From assembly GCA_964475135.1 (NCBI GenBank), contig CAYYWL010000003.1, forward strand, positions 1 through 64,000: a DNA stretch of 64,000 nucleotides. The letters run 5' to 3'. Below the pieces are notes generated by a model. That model saw only the letters and a list, made by a program, of their open reading frames with translations, had not been told where the DNA came from and searched no databases. The position numbers were made by a program, and so were the translations under genes. The DNA is from TMED14 sp964475135. Its GTDB lineage: Bacteria > Bacteroidota > Bacteroidia > Flavobacteriales > Schleiferiaceae. Positions 53,006-61,789 of this stretch are shown one piece after another. The stretch's first letter is position 1. Every line of letters begins with the position of its first letter.

Positions 53006-53014
53006 GGCACAAAC

Positions 53015-54433
53015 TTAGTTCTGAACCCAGCGGTAGCGGCGGTATCCGAGGAGGTTGCCCTCGGTTTCGATGCGGTCGAGCACGGCTCCTTCGAGGGCCG
53101 GCGCCAACGGACCTTGAGCGGTTCGGGCGTGCAACGCTTCGTACTCCGCGAAACTGATGCAGCGGCGGTTCACCAAAGCGCCTTCAAGGTCCAAACCGCG
53201 AAGTTGGGCGGTAAAATTGGCCCGAAGGACACCGCTAAAGACTTTGGACTTGGATCCGGAACCGTAGCTCAAAAATCCAAGGCGCTTGCCCCCGAGGTCA
53301 CGGCGGTCGGCATAGCCCACCAGGGCGCTCACGAGCCCCATAAAGATGGATGCGGTGTACATGTTTCCGACGCGCATTGAGGCGGCTTCGCCCGGTCCAA
53401 TTTTCTCAGCCACATAGGCCTTGTAGGCTGCGGACTTGCTCCACACTTTGGCTAAGGCCTTGCGGCCTCCGGCCTCGGCCTCCGTCACGCCAGCTTCAGA
53501 TTCTACCTGGGCCAATAGACCCTGCTCGGCGTAGAGGTCAAGGGCGATTTCGGGCCACATACGGCGGCCCTGAAAGGCGTAGGGCAGGTGAAAGCACATG
53601 CCAAACCAATCGTTCATTGCGCGAAGTCCGGCCTCGGCCTCGTAGCGGCCCAATGCCTCGCGCACGCGGCCGACGTAGCAGTCGTTCGAATAGGGCCCGT
53701 CAAACACCGGGAACTCCAAAAACTGCTCAATCACCGCGTCGGGCGTGGCCCAAAAGGGGTGGTCGCTTCCGGCATCAACTGTTCCGCCCACGGCGGCGAC
53801 GAGCTCGGCTTTGCCAAAGCTGCGGCGCGGCTTAAAAAAGTCGGCGGCGCTCTCCACGCTCACGCCCACCGCGTCGTCAAGGACTAGAATGCGCGGATCT
53901 TCGGTCACAAGTAGCGCCACAGCTCCAGCGCCTTGGGTGTACTCGCCCGGACTGTGCGGGGCGTACTTCGCGACGTCAGCGGCAATCACTAGTGCCTTGC
54001 GGCCACGTCCAGCGCGCACCCAGTCGGCAGAATTCAGCAGCGCATCCACCCCTCCGGCGCACGCAAACGTCATGTCAAGGGCGTCGCAGTGGGCCAGCGA
54101 GCGCGGTCCAAAATCTGCGGCAAAGCGCTCCTCAAGCAGTCCGTGCACGTAGGTAGCCGACGGTTTGGCGGCGTCGACGGCACTCTCGGTTCCGAGGTAA
54201 ATGCGGCCAATCTCGTGGGGCTTAATCCCATGCTGCGAAACCACCTTCCACGCGGCCTGCGCGGCCAACGTGACGCAGTCTTCGTCGGTATCGGGCACGG
54301 CCATGGCCTCAAGGCCCAGACCAAAGCGAAGTTTCTCAAACTCCATTCCTCGGCCCTCGGCGAAGGCCTGCATCGGTAGCACCAACCGCGGTAAGGCAAA
54401 ACCCAGCGCGTCGATGCCTACAGACTTACTCAT
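53015..54433 (-). CDS. Hydroxymethylglutaryl-CoA synthase
   Basis: 472 residues. Thiolase-superfamily condensing enzyme of the mevalonate pathway: catalytic Cys in DMTFACAGGVDAL (~122), preceding GTESAVDAAKPSATYVHGLL, and YAPHSPGEYTQGAGAVALLV; later FGMCFHLPYAFQGRRMWPE holds the catalytic His region. It joins acetyl-CoA and acetoacetyl-CoA to form HMG-CoA. The start overlaps the sufT stop by 4 bp (ATGA), so isoprenoid and Fe-S assembly genes share an mRNA. Confidence 0.92.
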   Translation of the reverse strand: MSKSVGIDALGFALPRLVLPMQAFAEGRGMEFEKLRFGLGLEAMAVPDTDEDCVTLAAQAAWKVVSQHGIKPHEIGRIYLGTESAVDAAKPSATYVHGLLEERFAADFGPRSLAHCDALDMTFACAGGVDALLNSADWVRAGRGRKALVIAADVAKYAPHSPGEYTQGAGAVALLVTEDPRILVLDDAVGVSVESAADFFKPRRSFGKAELVAAVGGTVDAGSDHPFWATPDAVIEQFLEFPVFDGPYSNDCYVGRVREALGRYEAEAGLRAMNDWFGMCFHLPYAFQGRRMWPEIALDLYAEQGLLAQVESEAGVTEAEAGGRKALAKVWSKSAAYKAYVAEKIGPGEAASMRVGNMYTASIFMGLVSALVGYADRRDLGGKRLGFLSYGSGSKSKVFSGVLRANFTAQLRGLDLEGALVNRRCISFAEYEALHARTAQGPLAPALEGAVLDRIETEGNLLGYRRYRWVQN

Positions 54434-54756
54434 AGCATTCCTAATTCAAGCTTGGCCTCGTCGCTCATCATGTCGCGAGTCCAGGGGGGATCAAACGTAA
54501 TTTCTACTTCCACTTGGCGGGCGGCCGGAAGCGTTCCCACCTTCTCTTTCACCTCCTCGGGCAGCGATTCGGCCACCGGACAGTTCGGAGAAGTCAAGGT
54601 CATGAGTACGTGAATGTCGCCCTCGTCGCTGACCTGCACGTCGTAGATCAGTCCGAGTTCATATATGTCCACAGGGATTTCAGGATCGTAGATCGTGCGC
54701 AGCACGTCCACCGCCTGTTCTCCAATAGATTGCATCTCTGCGTCGCTCAGCATCAT
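54430..54756 (-). CDS. sufT: SufT/MIP18-family iron-sulfur assembly factor
   Basis: 108 residues from ATG 54756, chosen because it lies 2 bp after the sufE stop and gives the standard family N-terminus (MMLSDAEMQSIGEQAVDVLR). Core motif: TIYDPEIPVDIYELGLIYDV, LTSPNCPVAESLPEEV (with the conserved Cys) and VEITFDPPWTRDMMSDEAK. DUF59 proteins help mature Fe-S proteins. Coupled to HMG-CoA synthase by a 4-bp overlap. Confidence 0.93.
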   Translation of the reverse strand: MMLSDAEMQSIGEQAVDVLRTIYDPEIPVDIYELGLIYDVQVSDEGDIHVLMTLTSPNCPVAESLPEEVKEKVGTLPAARQVEVEITFDPPWTRDMMSDEAKLELGML

Positions 54757-54758
54757 AC

Positions 54759-55190
54759 TTAATTTACCGCTTGGAATGCAACGCCGTAAAGGCGGATTTG
54801 TTTCATCATGCTTTGCAGGCCGTTGGCACGAGTGGGGCTTAGGTGCTCGGTCAGCCCAATGGCCGTCAAAAATTCGAAGTCGGCCTTGGCGAGCACCTCG
54901 GGCTCGAGCCCGTTGCACACCCTCAGCAGCAGCGCCACCAGTCCGCGGGTGATAATCGCGTCGGAATCCGCCGTAAAGTAGACCAATCCGTCGCGCTTTT
55001 CGGCCGTAATCCAGACCTTGGACTGGCATCCGCGAATCAGGTTGTCGTCGGTCTTTATGGCCGCGTCGGCGGCCGGAAGCGACTTGCCCTGGGCAATAAT
55101 GTGCTCGTAGCGGTCCATCCACTCGTCAAAGAATTCGAACTCGTCGACAACTTCTGCTTCGCGGGCCTTGAGGGTTTCGAAGGTGCTCAT
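54759..55190 (-). CDS. sufE: Cysteine desulfuration protein SufE
   Basis: 143 residues. The active Cys lies in DNLIRGCQSKVWI (~52); the rest matches SufE (FFDEWMDRYEHIIAQGKSLP, ADSDAIITRGLVALLLRV, LSPTRANGLQSMMKQI). It accepts persulfide sulfur from SufS. Gene follows sufS by 24 bp. Confidence 0.95.
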   Translation of the reverse strand: MSTFETLKAREAEVVDEFEFFDEWMDRYEHIIAQGKSLPAADAAIKTDDNLIRGCQSKVWITAEKRDGLVYFTADSDAIITRGLVALLLRVCNGLEPEVLAKADFEFLTAIGLTEHLSPTRANGLQSMMKQIRLYGVAFQAVN

Positions 55191-55214
55191 GATTTCGTGC
55201 GGAATTTCAACGGA

Positions 55215-56429
55215 TTAGCGAAGCATGCGCAGGGCGCGTTCTACCCCGTCGGCCAAGCGGTCCACATCTTCACGCGACGAGTACGCGGCAAAGCTGGCTC
55301 GTACCGTTCCGGGAATGTTGTAGTAATCCATAATTGGCTGCGCGCAGTGCTGGCCGGTGCGCACGGCGATGCCCTGCTGGTCGAGCAGCGTACCCAAATC
55401 ATAAGGATGCAGGTCGGCAAACCCGAAGCTTAGCACGGCGGACTTCTCGGGCGCGGTTCCAAACAGCACCAACCCGTCGATGGCGGTGAGGCGCTCGGTT
55501 CCGTAGGCCATTAGGTCGGCCTCGTGGGCCATGAGGGCGTCCATTCCGACGGAATTCATCCAGTCGAGCGCGGCGCCCCAGCCGACCACGGCCTCGATGT
55601 TGGGGGTTCCAGCCTCAAACTTAAACGGCAGCCCCGCGTACGTACTCTGCGCCATGGTCACGGTCGAAATCATCTCTCCTCCGCCTTGGTAGGGAGGCAG
55701 TTTTTCGAGCCACTCGGTGCGTCCGTACAGCATGCCGGTGCCCGTCGGGCCGTACATTTTGTGGGCGGAACCCGCATAAAAATCAACCCCCATCGCCTGC
55801 ACATCCACAGGGCGGTGGGGCAGTCCCTGAGCGCCGTCGACGACCACACAAGCCCCGACGGCGTGCGCCCATTCGGTCAACTTCGCAACGGGGTTTACGG
55901 TTCCGAGCGCATTCGATATGTGGTTGAACGCCAGCAACTTCGTCTTAGGATTGATCAAGCGCTGTGCCTCGTCAAGATCCAGGCTTCCGTCGGCCAAAAT
56001 CGGAATGTAGCGCAGCGTCGCCCCCGTGTGCTGGGCCAGCATCTGCCACGGAACCAAGTTGCTGTGGTGCTCCAACTGGCTCACCACGACCTCGTCGCCC
56101 GGCGACAGAAGGCCACGGAACCCGTGCGCCACCAAATTGATCGAACCCGTCGTGCCGGTCGTGTAGATGATTTCGTGCTCAAACTCAGCGTTCACCAAGC
56201 GCTGCAGCTTGCCGCGCGTCGCCTCAAAGGCATCCGTCGCACGCTGGCTCAGCGTATGCACCCCACGGTGCACGTTGCTGTTGATCTGCCCGTAGTAGTG
56301 CACGATCGCATCGATCACCGCCTGCGGCTTCTGCGTCGTCGCCGCATTATCCAAATACACCAGCGGCTTGCCGTGCACCTCTTGGTCGAGGATGGGAAAT
56401 TCCTTGCGGAGCGCAGCAAAATCAATCAT
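55215..56429 (-). CDS. sufS: Cysteine desulfurase SufS
   Basis: 404 residues, PLP-dependent. The cofactor Lys lies in FYAGSAHKMYGPTGTG (~225); the catalytic Cys is in VRTGQHCAQPIM (~362); other marks are YLDNAATTQKP and GANCVVDGAQGLPH-like VVVDGAQGLPHRPV. It takes sulfur from cysteine for Fe-S clusters. First gene of sufS-sufE-sufT-HMGCS-DUF2480; sufBCD are not in the window. A GACCTTTG box lies 4 nt before the ATG. Confidence 0.95.
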   Translation of the reverse strand: MIDFAALRKEFPILDQEVHGKPLVYLDNAATTQKPQAVIDAIVHYYGQINSNVHRGVHTLSQRATDAFEATRGKLQRLVNAEFEHEIIYTTGTTGSINLVAHGFRGLLSPGDEVVVSQLEHHSNLVPWQMLAQHTGATLRYIPILADGSLDLDEAQRLINPKTKLLAFNHISNALGTVNPVAKLTEWAHAVGACVVVDGAQGLPHRPVDVQAMGVDFYAGSAHKMYGPTGTGMLYGRTEWLEKLPPYQGGGEMISTVTMAQSTYAGLPFKFEAGTPNIEAVVGWGAALDWMNSVGMDALMAHEADLMAYGTERLTAIDGLVLFGTAPEKSAVLSFGFADLHPYDLGTLLDQQGIAVRTGQHCAQPIMDYYNIPGTVRASFAAYSSREDVDRLADGVERALRMLR

Positions 56430-56433
56430 GGTA

Positions 56434-56441
56434 CAAAGGTC
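56434..56441 (-). promoter_or_regulatory. Putative -7 box of sufS
   Basis: GACCTTTG, 4 nt before ATG 56429, within the same CCCGACCTTTG 11-mer seen before infB. Confidence 0.45.
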
Positions 56442-56474
56442 GGGAATAAATGCGGAACCTTAGGTTTAACCGCA

Positions 56475-56600
56475 GGTTGGGCGGTTGGTTCGGGGCTTAT
56501 GGCCATTAGCCACTGGCTACTGGGCACGAGGGACAAAAAACTAGAAACAAGAGACCAATAGCTAGAAGCCAATAGCTAGTAGCTGGAAGCCCACAGCTGA
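56475..56600. repeat. Word-repeat element E between divergent genes
   Basis: Left arm words ggcttatggccattagcc, ggctactgggc; right arm ccaatagctag (twice, 56555-56565 and 56569-56579, period 14), tagctggaagcccacagctgatggc in short overlapping words, mostly reverse complements of the left arm. actagaaac (56540-56548) is shared with element D. No ORF. Confidence 0.6.
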
Positions 56601-56641
56601 TGGCTTTCGTTTGCACACGATTAGGCCTCGTCGGGTCGTGG

Positions 56642-56649
56642 CAGCTTTG
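56642..56649 (+). promoter_or_regulatory. Putative -7 box of the secreted cassette
   Basis: CAGCTTTG, one mismatch at the first base, 4 nt before ATG 56654. Confidence 0.4.
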
Positions 56650-56653
56650 GCCC

Positions 56654-57496
56654 ATGAAGCAGACAGTCCTACTCCCCGCATGGCCGCTGATGGCCACCCT
56701 ACTCTCTTATTCGGCGATGGCCCAGACGAGTTTCTGGACCGCGACCGAAACCACCTTTCGCGGCAGCCGCCTCAGCGACATTGCCGATACCGCCTACCTC
56801 TTGCCCTGGGATCTTGAGGCACTTAGAATGCGCGAAACCCATCAGGCCCGCCAGTGGTGGACCGACGATGAGGGTCGATCGGTCACTGCGGCTCAGGAGC
56901 TAAAGGGGGATCGGGACCCATGGATGGGTCCCGCCCCGGCTGCGTCGGCGCAGCCGGGGGAGGCGCCCCTGCGGGCGGCGGTGCCGCCCGATGGGATTCC
57001 GCTCGACCAACCGCTCGAACTCGGCCACGGATGGACCCTCACCTGGAGCGCCTCCATCCCCCAGCAGACCTACGCCAAGGGCGACAGCAGCATCGCACTG
57101 ACGTGGGCGGCGGCGGGCAACCAATGGTCGGTGGTAGCTGAAGAACGAAGCTTTCCGCGGCAAACCCTCAACGGGCTGTGCATGCACGACTGGTCGTTCA
57201 CCGAACGCAGTCCGCTGGTGGGCTACGGCCCCAAAGGAGCTGAATCGCGCCCCACACTCTCCGTGCAACCGAACCCAAGAGGACGCCAAGAACTCGTCGT
57301 CGAACTCGTTGGGCACGACGGGATTTGGCCTTCTGCCGTGCGCTGCGTCGACGCCCAAGGACGACTGACTGAATCACAGCCGCCCCAGGGAGCCTTGCCG
57401 CTCCGGTGGAACCCCGTTGGCCTCAACTCTGGCCGATATATTATTCAAATTCAAATAGGTAACCAAACCTATTCGGTAGCTTTTATTCAACACTAA
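56654..57496 (+). CDS. Secreted protein with T9SS sorting domain, unknown function
   Basis: 280 residues from ATG 56654 (MKQTVLLPAWPL), chosen for its signal peptide ending SAMAQ and the box 4 nt upstream; an in-frame ATG at 56600 lies in repeat element E. Residues ~20-190 have no recognised domain. A Pro/Ala-rich linker (~85-113: WMGPAPAASAQPGEAPL...) is encoded by three consecutive perfect hairpins. The end is a T9SS type A domain (SVQPNPRGRQELVV, CVDAQGRLTES, LNSGRYIIQI). First gene of a three-gene cassette; 12 bp before the hydrolase. Confidence 0.75.
   Translation: MKQTVLLPAWPLMATLLSYSAMAQTSFWTATETTFRGSRLSDIADTAYLLPWDLEALRMRETHQARQWWTDDEGRSVTAAQELKGDRDPWMGPAPAASAQPGEAPLRAAVPPDGIPLDQPLELGHGWTLTWSASIPQQTYAKGDSSIALTWAAAGNQWSVVAEERSFPRQTLNGLCMHDWSFTERSPLVGYGPKGAESRPTLSVQPNPRGRQELVVELVGHDGIWPSAVRCVDAQGRLTESQPPQGALPLRWNPVGLNSGRYIIQIQIGNQTYSVAFIQH
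56913..56990. repeat. Three consecutive perfect GC hairpins within coding sequence
   Basis: GGGACCCAT/ATGGGTCCC (56913-56921 with 56924-56932), CCCCGGCTGCG/CGCAGCCGGGG (56934-56944 with 56949-56959), and CGGGCGGC/GCCGCCCG (56972-56979 with 56983-56990). The reading frame passes through, encoding a Pro/Ala/Gly linker. Confidence 0.8.
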
Positions 57497-57508
57497 CACC
57501 CCTTTGCC

Positions 57509-59074
57509 ATGCCTAGTTCTAGCCACCGCGCCGACTCTCCGGCGCCCATCGCCCTCGTGGTAGGGCTCATCCTCAGTCTCACGCTGCTGCTGTCGTGGTC
57601 CGCTGCCGCGCAGCCCTGCAGCAATCCGGCCTCGCTTCCGGCCATTGAAGCGGCTCCGGCGGTCCGCGCGGACTTTGTTCCGCCCACTGGGTCGCTGCGG
57701 TGGTCCAACAAAACGGCCACCAACGGAGACCGCATCGTGCACTTCATCCACGGCCTCGGCGGCAATGCCGACAGCTGGAACCTCGTTGCTGCCCGAACCG
57801 CAGCCATAGGGACACCTGGCTACCCCGCCCGCGAAGTCGTGTACGCCAACCCACCGACCTACCTGCAGACGGGTTCGACGCTCGATGCCGCAATGGACAT
57901 TCACGGCTACTTGACCGCGACGGGCGGGCCGCTCTCTGCGCTGCATGCGATTGACGTCGAAGACAACTTCATGGTGGCGCATTCCTACGGGGGCGTGCTG
58001 TCGCTGCTGCTCGACAGCCTGTACGACGACCCACAGACCTTCACTCGGCAATTTGGCGGAATCGTCGCATTCGGCTCCGCCATCAACGGCGCCTACCTCG
58101 CTAAAGCGCTGCACCCGACGGGCGACAACCTGGCCGTGGCCTTTGTCGAGGAGGCCTGCCGTGCACTGAGCGATCCGCGGCTCGTGGCACCGCAGTTCCC
58201 GGCGCTTCGCTGGATTCCGGGTCTGGATCCGCTGCTTCGCACAGCCGTGGACAACGCCTGCGGACTCGGGAGTAGCTTCGTGCCTTTTGCTCTGCAAAAA
58301 TTCAACAGCCCGGGTATGGTTGAATTGTTTCCGTCGGCTCCGCTGGCAAAGCGGTTGGGCAAGCGCGTTCCGTCGGTGCCGGTTGTAGTCGCCTACGGCG
58401 TCGAGGACGAGCCCGTGTTTTGGCGCACCGCGACGTCGATGTACCGAAGCGATTCCGTGGGGCTGTTGCTGGCCAACGACCCCTTTAGTATGGACGGCGA
58501 CGGAGACCTCGTAACCTTTGCCACCCAGCAGCACGACCGCTACGCCAACCAAAAGGCGCAGGCGCTGCAGCGGGCCGCCAACTACCGCTTGGCGGCGTGG
58601 GCCCTCTCGCCGACGCTTTTAGGGTCGCTCCTCGCCGAGTGGCAGGCCGTGGTGGCCGAGCGCGAAGCGGCCGCGGCCGACAAAGCTGCCCGCTGGTACC
58701 GCGACGCCAACGACAGCTACAAGCAGCTGGTCGGAGCCCGCGTCATGCAAGTCAACGCCGAGGGCTACTGGTGCCGCTGCCGCGATGAATACAGTGCCCC
58801 CACGTGGTACCCGGTCAACGACCCCGCCGACTGCTTTGGCGACGGAGACTGCCTGACCTTCCCGATCTACGAGTACCAGTTGGTTGAAAAGCCGAGCGAC
58901 GGCGTGGTTTTGGCCGAGTCTGCAGGTATTTTGAACGGAGCCGTTGCCTCCGTGCTCATGCCCAGCACCAACCACCAGCAGATGCGCAACTCTTCGGTAA
59001 CCAAATCCGTCCTCAACCGCGTCATGAACGGTCAGATTCCGGGCGGAGCCTTCTTTGCAACCCCCACCCGATGA
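57509..59074 (+). CDS. Secreted alpha/beta-hydrolase (lipase/PGAP1-like)
   Basis: 521 residues. Signal peptide includes LVVGLILSLTLLLSWSAAAQ. The hydrolase begins IVHFIHGLGGNADSW (oxyanion strand HGLGG), with the nucleophile elbow in MVAHSYGGVLSLLLD (H-S-Y-G-G). The C-terminal third is helical and Glu/Ala-rich (VVAEREAAAADKAARW) with several Cys (WCRCRDEY, DCFGDGDCLTF). Substrate unknown; an ester or lipid is likely. Lies 12 bp after the T9SS gene and overlaps the next gene by 4 bp (ATGA). No T9SS domain is evident, so it may stay periplasmic. Confidence 0.8.
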   Translation: MPSSSHRADSPAPIALVVGLILSLTLLLSWSAAAQPCSNPASLPAIEAAPAVRADFVPPTGSLRWSNKTATNGDRIVHFIHGLGGNADSWNLVAARTAAIGTPGYPAREVVYANPPTYLQTGSTLDAAMDIHGYLTATGGPLSALHAIDVEDNFMVAHSYGGVLSLLLDSLYDDPQTFTRQFGGIVAFGSAINGAYLAKALHPTGDNLAVAFVEEACRALSDPRLVAPQFPALRWIPGLDPLLRTAVDNACGLGSSFVPFALQKFNSPGMVELFPSAPLAKRLGKRVPSVPVVVAYGVEDEPVFWRTATSMYRSDSVGLLLANDPFSMDGDGDLVTFATQQHDRYANQKAQALQRAANYRLAAWALSPTLLGSLLAEWQAVVAEREAAAADKAARWYRDANDSYKQLVGARVMQVNAEGYWCRCRDEYSAPTWYPVNDPADCFGDGDCLTFPIYEYQLVEKPSDGVVLAESAGILNGAVASVLMPSTNHQQMRNSSVTKSVLNRVMNGQIPGGAFFATPTR

Positions 59075-60207
59075 GTGGCGGAACCTCTGCCGGGCGGGCG
59101 CGCCTCAAGCGCGCGTCCGCCTTGGCGTGGGGCCTCTGCGGCCTCGCCGCAGCGGTCTTGGCAATCTGGGGCTGCAGACCCGCTGAACTCCCCACCCCCT
59201 CGGCACCTGGAATCATTTGGTCGCGTCCCCTCGAGGGGCCCAGCTTTGGCCCTTATGCGTTGGGCCAAGGCACATCTGAAGGAGCCCTTTGGAGCGACGG
59301 CGACAGCCTCCGCTGGCTGCGCGCAACCGACGGCCACCCCCTGCAGTCCTGGCTATGGCCCCCGGGCTTTCGCGACCTGTCGTGGGGCCAAGAAAACGTC
59401 GTTGCCCAGCCGGATGCCGTTGTGCTCTTCGGGGCGCAAAGCCTTGCCCTGATAAAGCCGGGGCAGCCGCTGCACCTCATTCCCTACCCTTTGGGCGGAG
59501 CCAGTTTTCGCTCCGGCCACCGCGATCCCGAGGGCGGTATCCTTTTGAGTTGGCGCCGCGATTCCGCAGGCCTTGACCCCGAAGCCAACCAAATCCTTCG
59601 GTGGTTTCACGGCCAATGGACCGTCCTTGCCACAGCGCCCGGACGCAAAGGCCTCTTTGACGCGCCCCGCAGCTGGAAGCGCGGCTGGCTCGCCGTCCTT
59701 CGGTGCGGAACCCACTGCGAACTCTGGTGGTCCGACCGAGGCCAAATCCGCCACCAACGCCTTGTGGGCGGCGACGGAACCGGCCACCCGCCCGCCGTGG
59801 CGGGCGGAACAGCCTTCATTGCCAGCCAAGACAGCGCTGTCGCGTTCGACCTCAGCAAGGGCCAACGGCTGTGGGCCCGACAGCTTCCGGGCGGCTTTGA
59901 CTTTGGTGTCCACGGCCTCAACCCGAGCACCCAAACTTGGGACCTTTTGAGCAGCCGCGGCTGGTGGGTTCGACTCAATCCCGCTACCGGAACCGCAGGC
60001 GACCAAGGCCAAATTGAGCCCCTTTGGCTGGACAGATGGCAGGGCCCACCCTGGACATTTACCAAAAACAACACCCTGTATTTGTGGAATTTTGGCAAAC
60101 CTATGCCTTCGGTTTTGCCCGCCGAGGCGAGCGGGCTCAACAGCATACCTGTCCAAACCAGTATACTCATTCACTTGTGGAACACGGCCTCAGCCATTCA
60201 GCCATAA
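59071..60207 (+). CDS. Lipoprotein-like beta-propeller protein
   Basis: 378 residues. A hydrophobic segment ends at LAIWGCRPAE (Cys35), possibly lipidated, though the N-terminus before it is unusually long and basic. The rest repeats short strands around W and G as in PQQ/WD-like propellers (WSDGDSLRWLRATDGHPLQSW, SQDSAVAFDLSKGQRLWARQL). No catalytic residues recognised. GC-rich perfect hairpins lie in its coding sequence (for example 59788-59807). Last gene of the secreted cassette. Confidence 0.7.
   Translation: MSGGTSAGRARLKRASALAWGLCGLAAAVLAIWGCRPAELPTPSAPGIIWSRPLEGPSFGPYALGQGTSEGALWSDGDSLRWLRATDGHPLQSWLWPPGFRDLSWGQENVVAQPDAVVLFGAQSLALIKPGQPLHLIPYPLGGASFRSGHRDPEGGILLSWRRDSAGLDPEANQILRWFHGQWTVLATAPGRKGLFDAPRSWKRGWLAVLRCGTHCELWWSDRGQIRHQRLVGGDGTGHPPAVAGGTAFIASQDSAVAFDLSKGQRLWARQLPGGFDFGVHGLNPSTQTWDLLSSRGWWVRLNPATGTAGDQGQIEPLWLDRWQGPPWTFTKNNTLYLWNFGKPMPSVLPAEASGLNSIPVQTSILIHLWNTASAIQP
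59788..59807. repeat. Perfect GC hairpin in the propeller gene
   Basis: CCGCCCGCC/GGCGGGCGG with a 2-nt centre. Related GC palindromes lie at 59227-59238 (CCCCTCGAGGGG) and about 60118-60137 (GCCCGC/GCGGGC). Confidence 0.7.
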
Positions 60208-60230
60208 AAAAAGGGGGCACCCGCCCCCCT
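60205..60230 (-). terminator. Intrinsic terminator of the PspC gene
   Basis: On the minus strand AGGGGGGC-GGGT-GCCCCCT followed by seven T. It overlaps the stop of the convergent propeller gene. Confidence 0.85.
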
Positions 60231-60250
60231 GATTCGCAAAATGCGTCGAT

Positions 60251-61789
60251 CTACTTGAACTCTGCCAAACCCTGCTCGGTCATGAGCCAGGTTTTGCCGC
60301 CCATGTGTCCGTCCCAAATGTCTTCGGTATTGGCCACATCGTCGAGGTACGGAACCGTCGTCGCGTCTAAAAACACACTGTGGCCCACGGGGAGGTAGAG
60401 TACTAGCTCTACGGATTGGCCCCGAAAGCGGTCTGGCTTTGGGTAGTGAAGCAAGTCGCCAATTAAAATGCGACCGGTACTGTCACTCCGCACCTCGTAG
60501 GCGACCGCTGCGGCGCGCTCGCGAGCCGAACGGCGCGATCCCCCTTGGGCTTCGGCCGTCCATTCCAAGCTCGGAGTGTCGCGAAAGGTCGGACGCACAT
60601 CCACGTCAATTCCGTCAAAGTAAACCTCTGAATCTGTGAGAATCCACGAGCTTTCGTCCGTATCGTCGTCGCTGAAGTGAAGCTTGGTTCCGCCCTCGAC
60701 TGGAGTTGTAGCCATCACCATGGTCCACTGCTTCACCCCTTGCGGAAGGGCCTCCACGTGCACGACGGTCGCCTCCTCGCGAAATTCCGAACCGAAGCGC
60801 GCACCCAGAACGCCCATTAGTGCGATTCCGACAATGGACAGCATCAGCGCAGTGCCCATAATCGCACGGTGCACCGGTCCCTTTTGGCGGAACAGCAAGC
60901 GAAGCGCCAGCAGCACCAACGCCACCAGCGGCCCTATAAGCACTAGTGCGGTTGCCGTCCAGAAGTACACGAGTCCAAAACCTGCGGGCAAAAAGATTCC
61001 CATAAGCTCTGATACGGACAGGTGCGCTCCGTCAATGGTGATTCCGTTACCAAAAACAGCAGCGAGAATGGTTGATCCGAAGAAGAACGCGATGACTAAA
61101 AACAGTCCGCCCAAAAAGCGACCAAAGCCCACCAAAATGCTGGTGATCACGTCGCCAAGGCCTTGGGCTGCCCGCCGCACCTTGCGGTGGTTCTCCTTGT
61201 CTTTGAGGCGCGACTCAACGTTCTTAAACTCCTCTTCGACCGTCTGGCGGATGTTGTCAAACGTCGCCGGCTTGCCCTTCATGGCCAAGCGCTCTGCAGG
61301 CGTAACCGCCTTGGGCGTCGCCGCCCAGAGGATGAAATACAGCAGCACTCCGAAGCCCGTAAAGAGGCCGAAGAGCACAAACAGAATGCGCACAATCACG
61401 ACATCAATGTCGAAGTAGCTCGCAAAGCCCGAACAGACGCCCCCGATCATTTGCTCTTCGGGGTCGCGGTACAGGCGACGGCGTGACCGCTCTTCGGCCA
61501 TGATTGGCTCAGGTTCTTCAGCAGAATCTCCCGCAAAGTCCTTGGGCTGCCCCAAAGTGTTCATCGCTGCCTGCACGTCGTCAGTGCTGACCACTTGGCG
61601 GGCACCTGCTAAGCGTTGCATGAAGATTTCGGCAATGCGCGCCTCAATGTCGGCGAGCACCTCTTCGCGACCCTCAGTCGCAGCTAAATGGCGGCGAAGC
61701 GCTTCGAGGTAGGCCGATAGTGCGGCGTAGGCATCCTCGTCCAAATGGAAGAGCATTCCGCCAAGGTTGATGTCAATGGTCTTTTTCAT
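60251..61789 (-). CDS. PspC domain membrane protein
   Basis: 512 residues from ATG 61789, which overlaps the PadR stop by 4 bp (ATGA); the upstream in-frame start is rejected. Residues ~1-90 are a helical N-terminal region (MKKTIDINLGGMLFHLDEDAY); a PspC domain follows at ~105-170 (RRLYRDPEEQMIGGVCSGFASYFDIDVVIVRILFV). Four or five membrane segments and a C-terminal beta-rich soluble domain complete it. PspC proteins sense envelope stress; pairing with a PadR regulator suggests that regulation. Confidence 0.88.
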   Translation of the reverse strand: MKKTIDINLGGMLFHLDEDAYAALSAYLEALRRHLAATEGREEVLADIEARIAEIFMQRLAGARQVVSTDDVQAAMNTLGQPKDFAGDSAEEPEPIMAEERSRRRLYRDPEEQMIGGVCSGFASYFDIDVVIVRILFVLFGLFTGFGVLLYFILWAATPKAVTPAERLAMKGKPATFDNIRQTVEEEFKNVESRLKDKENHRKVRRAAQGLGDVITSILVGFGRFLGGLFLVIAFFFGSTILAAVFGNGITIDGAHLSVSELMGIFLPAGFGLVYFWTATALVLIGPLVALVLLALRLLFRQKGPVHRAIMGTALMLSIVGIALMGVLGARFGSEFREEATVVHVEALPQGVKQWTMVMATTPVEGGTKLHFSDDDTDESSWILTDSEVYFDGIDVDVRPTFRDTPSLEWTAEAQGGSRRSARERAAAVAYEVRSDSTGRILIGDLLHYPKPDRFRGQSVELVLYLPVGHSVFLDATTVPYLDDVANTEDIWDGHMGGKTWLMTEQGLAEFK

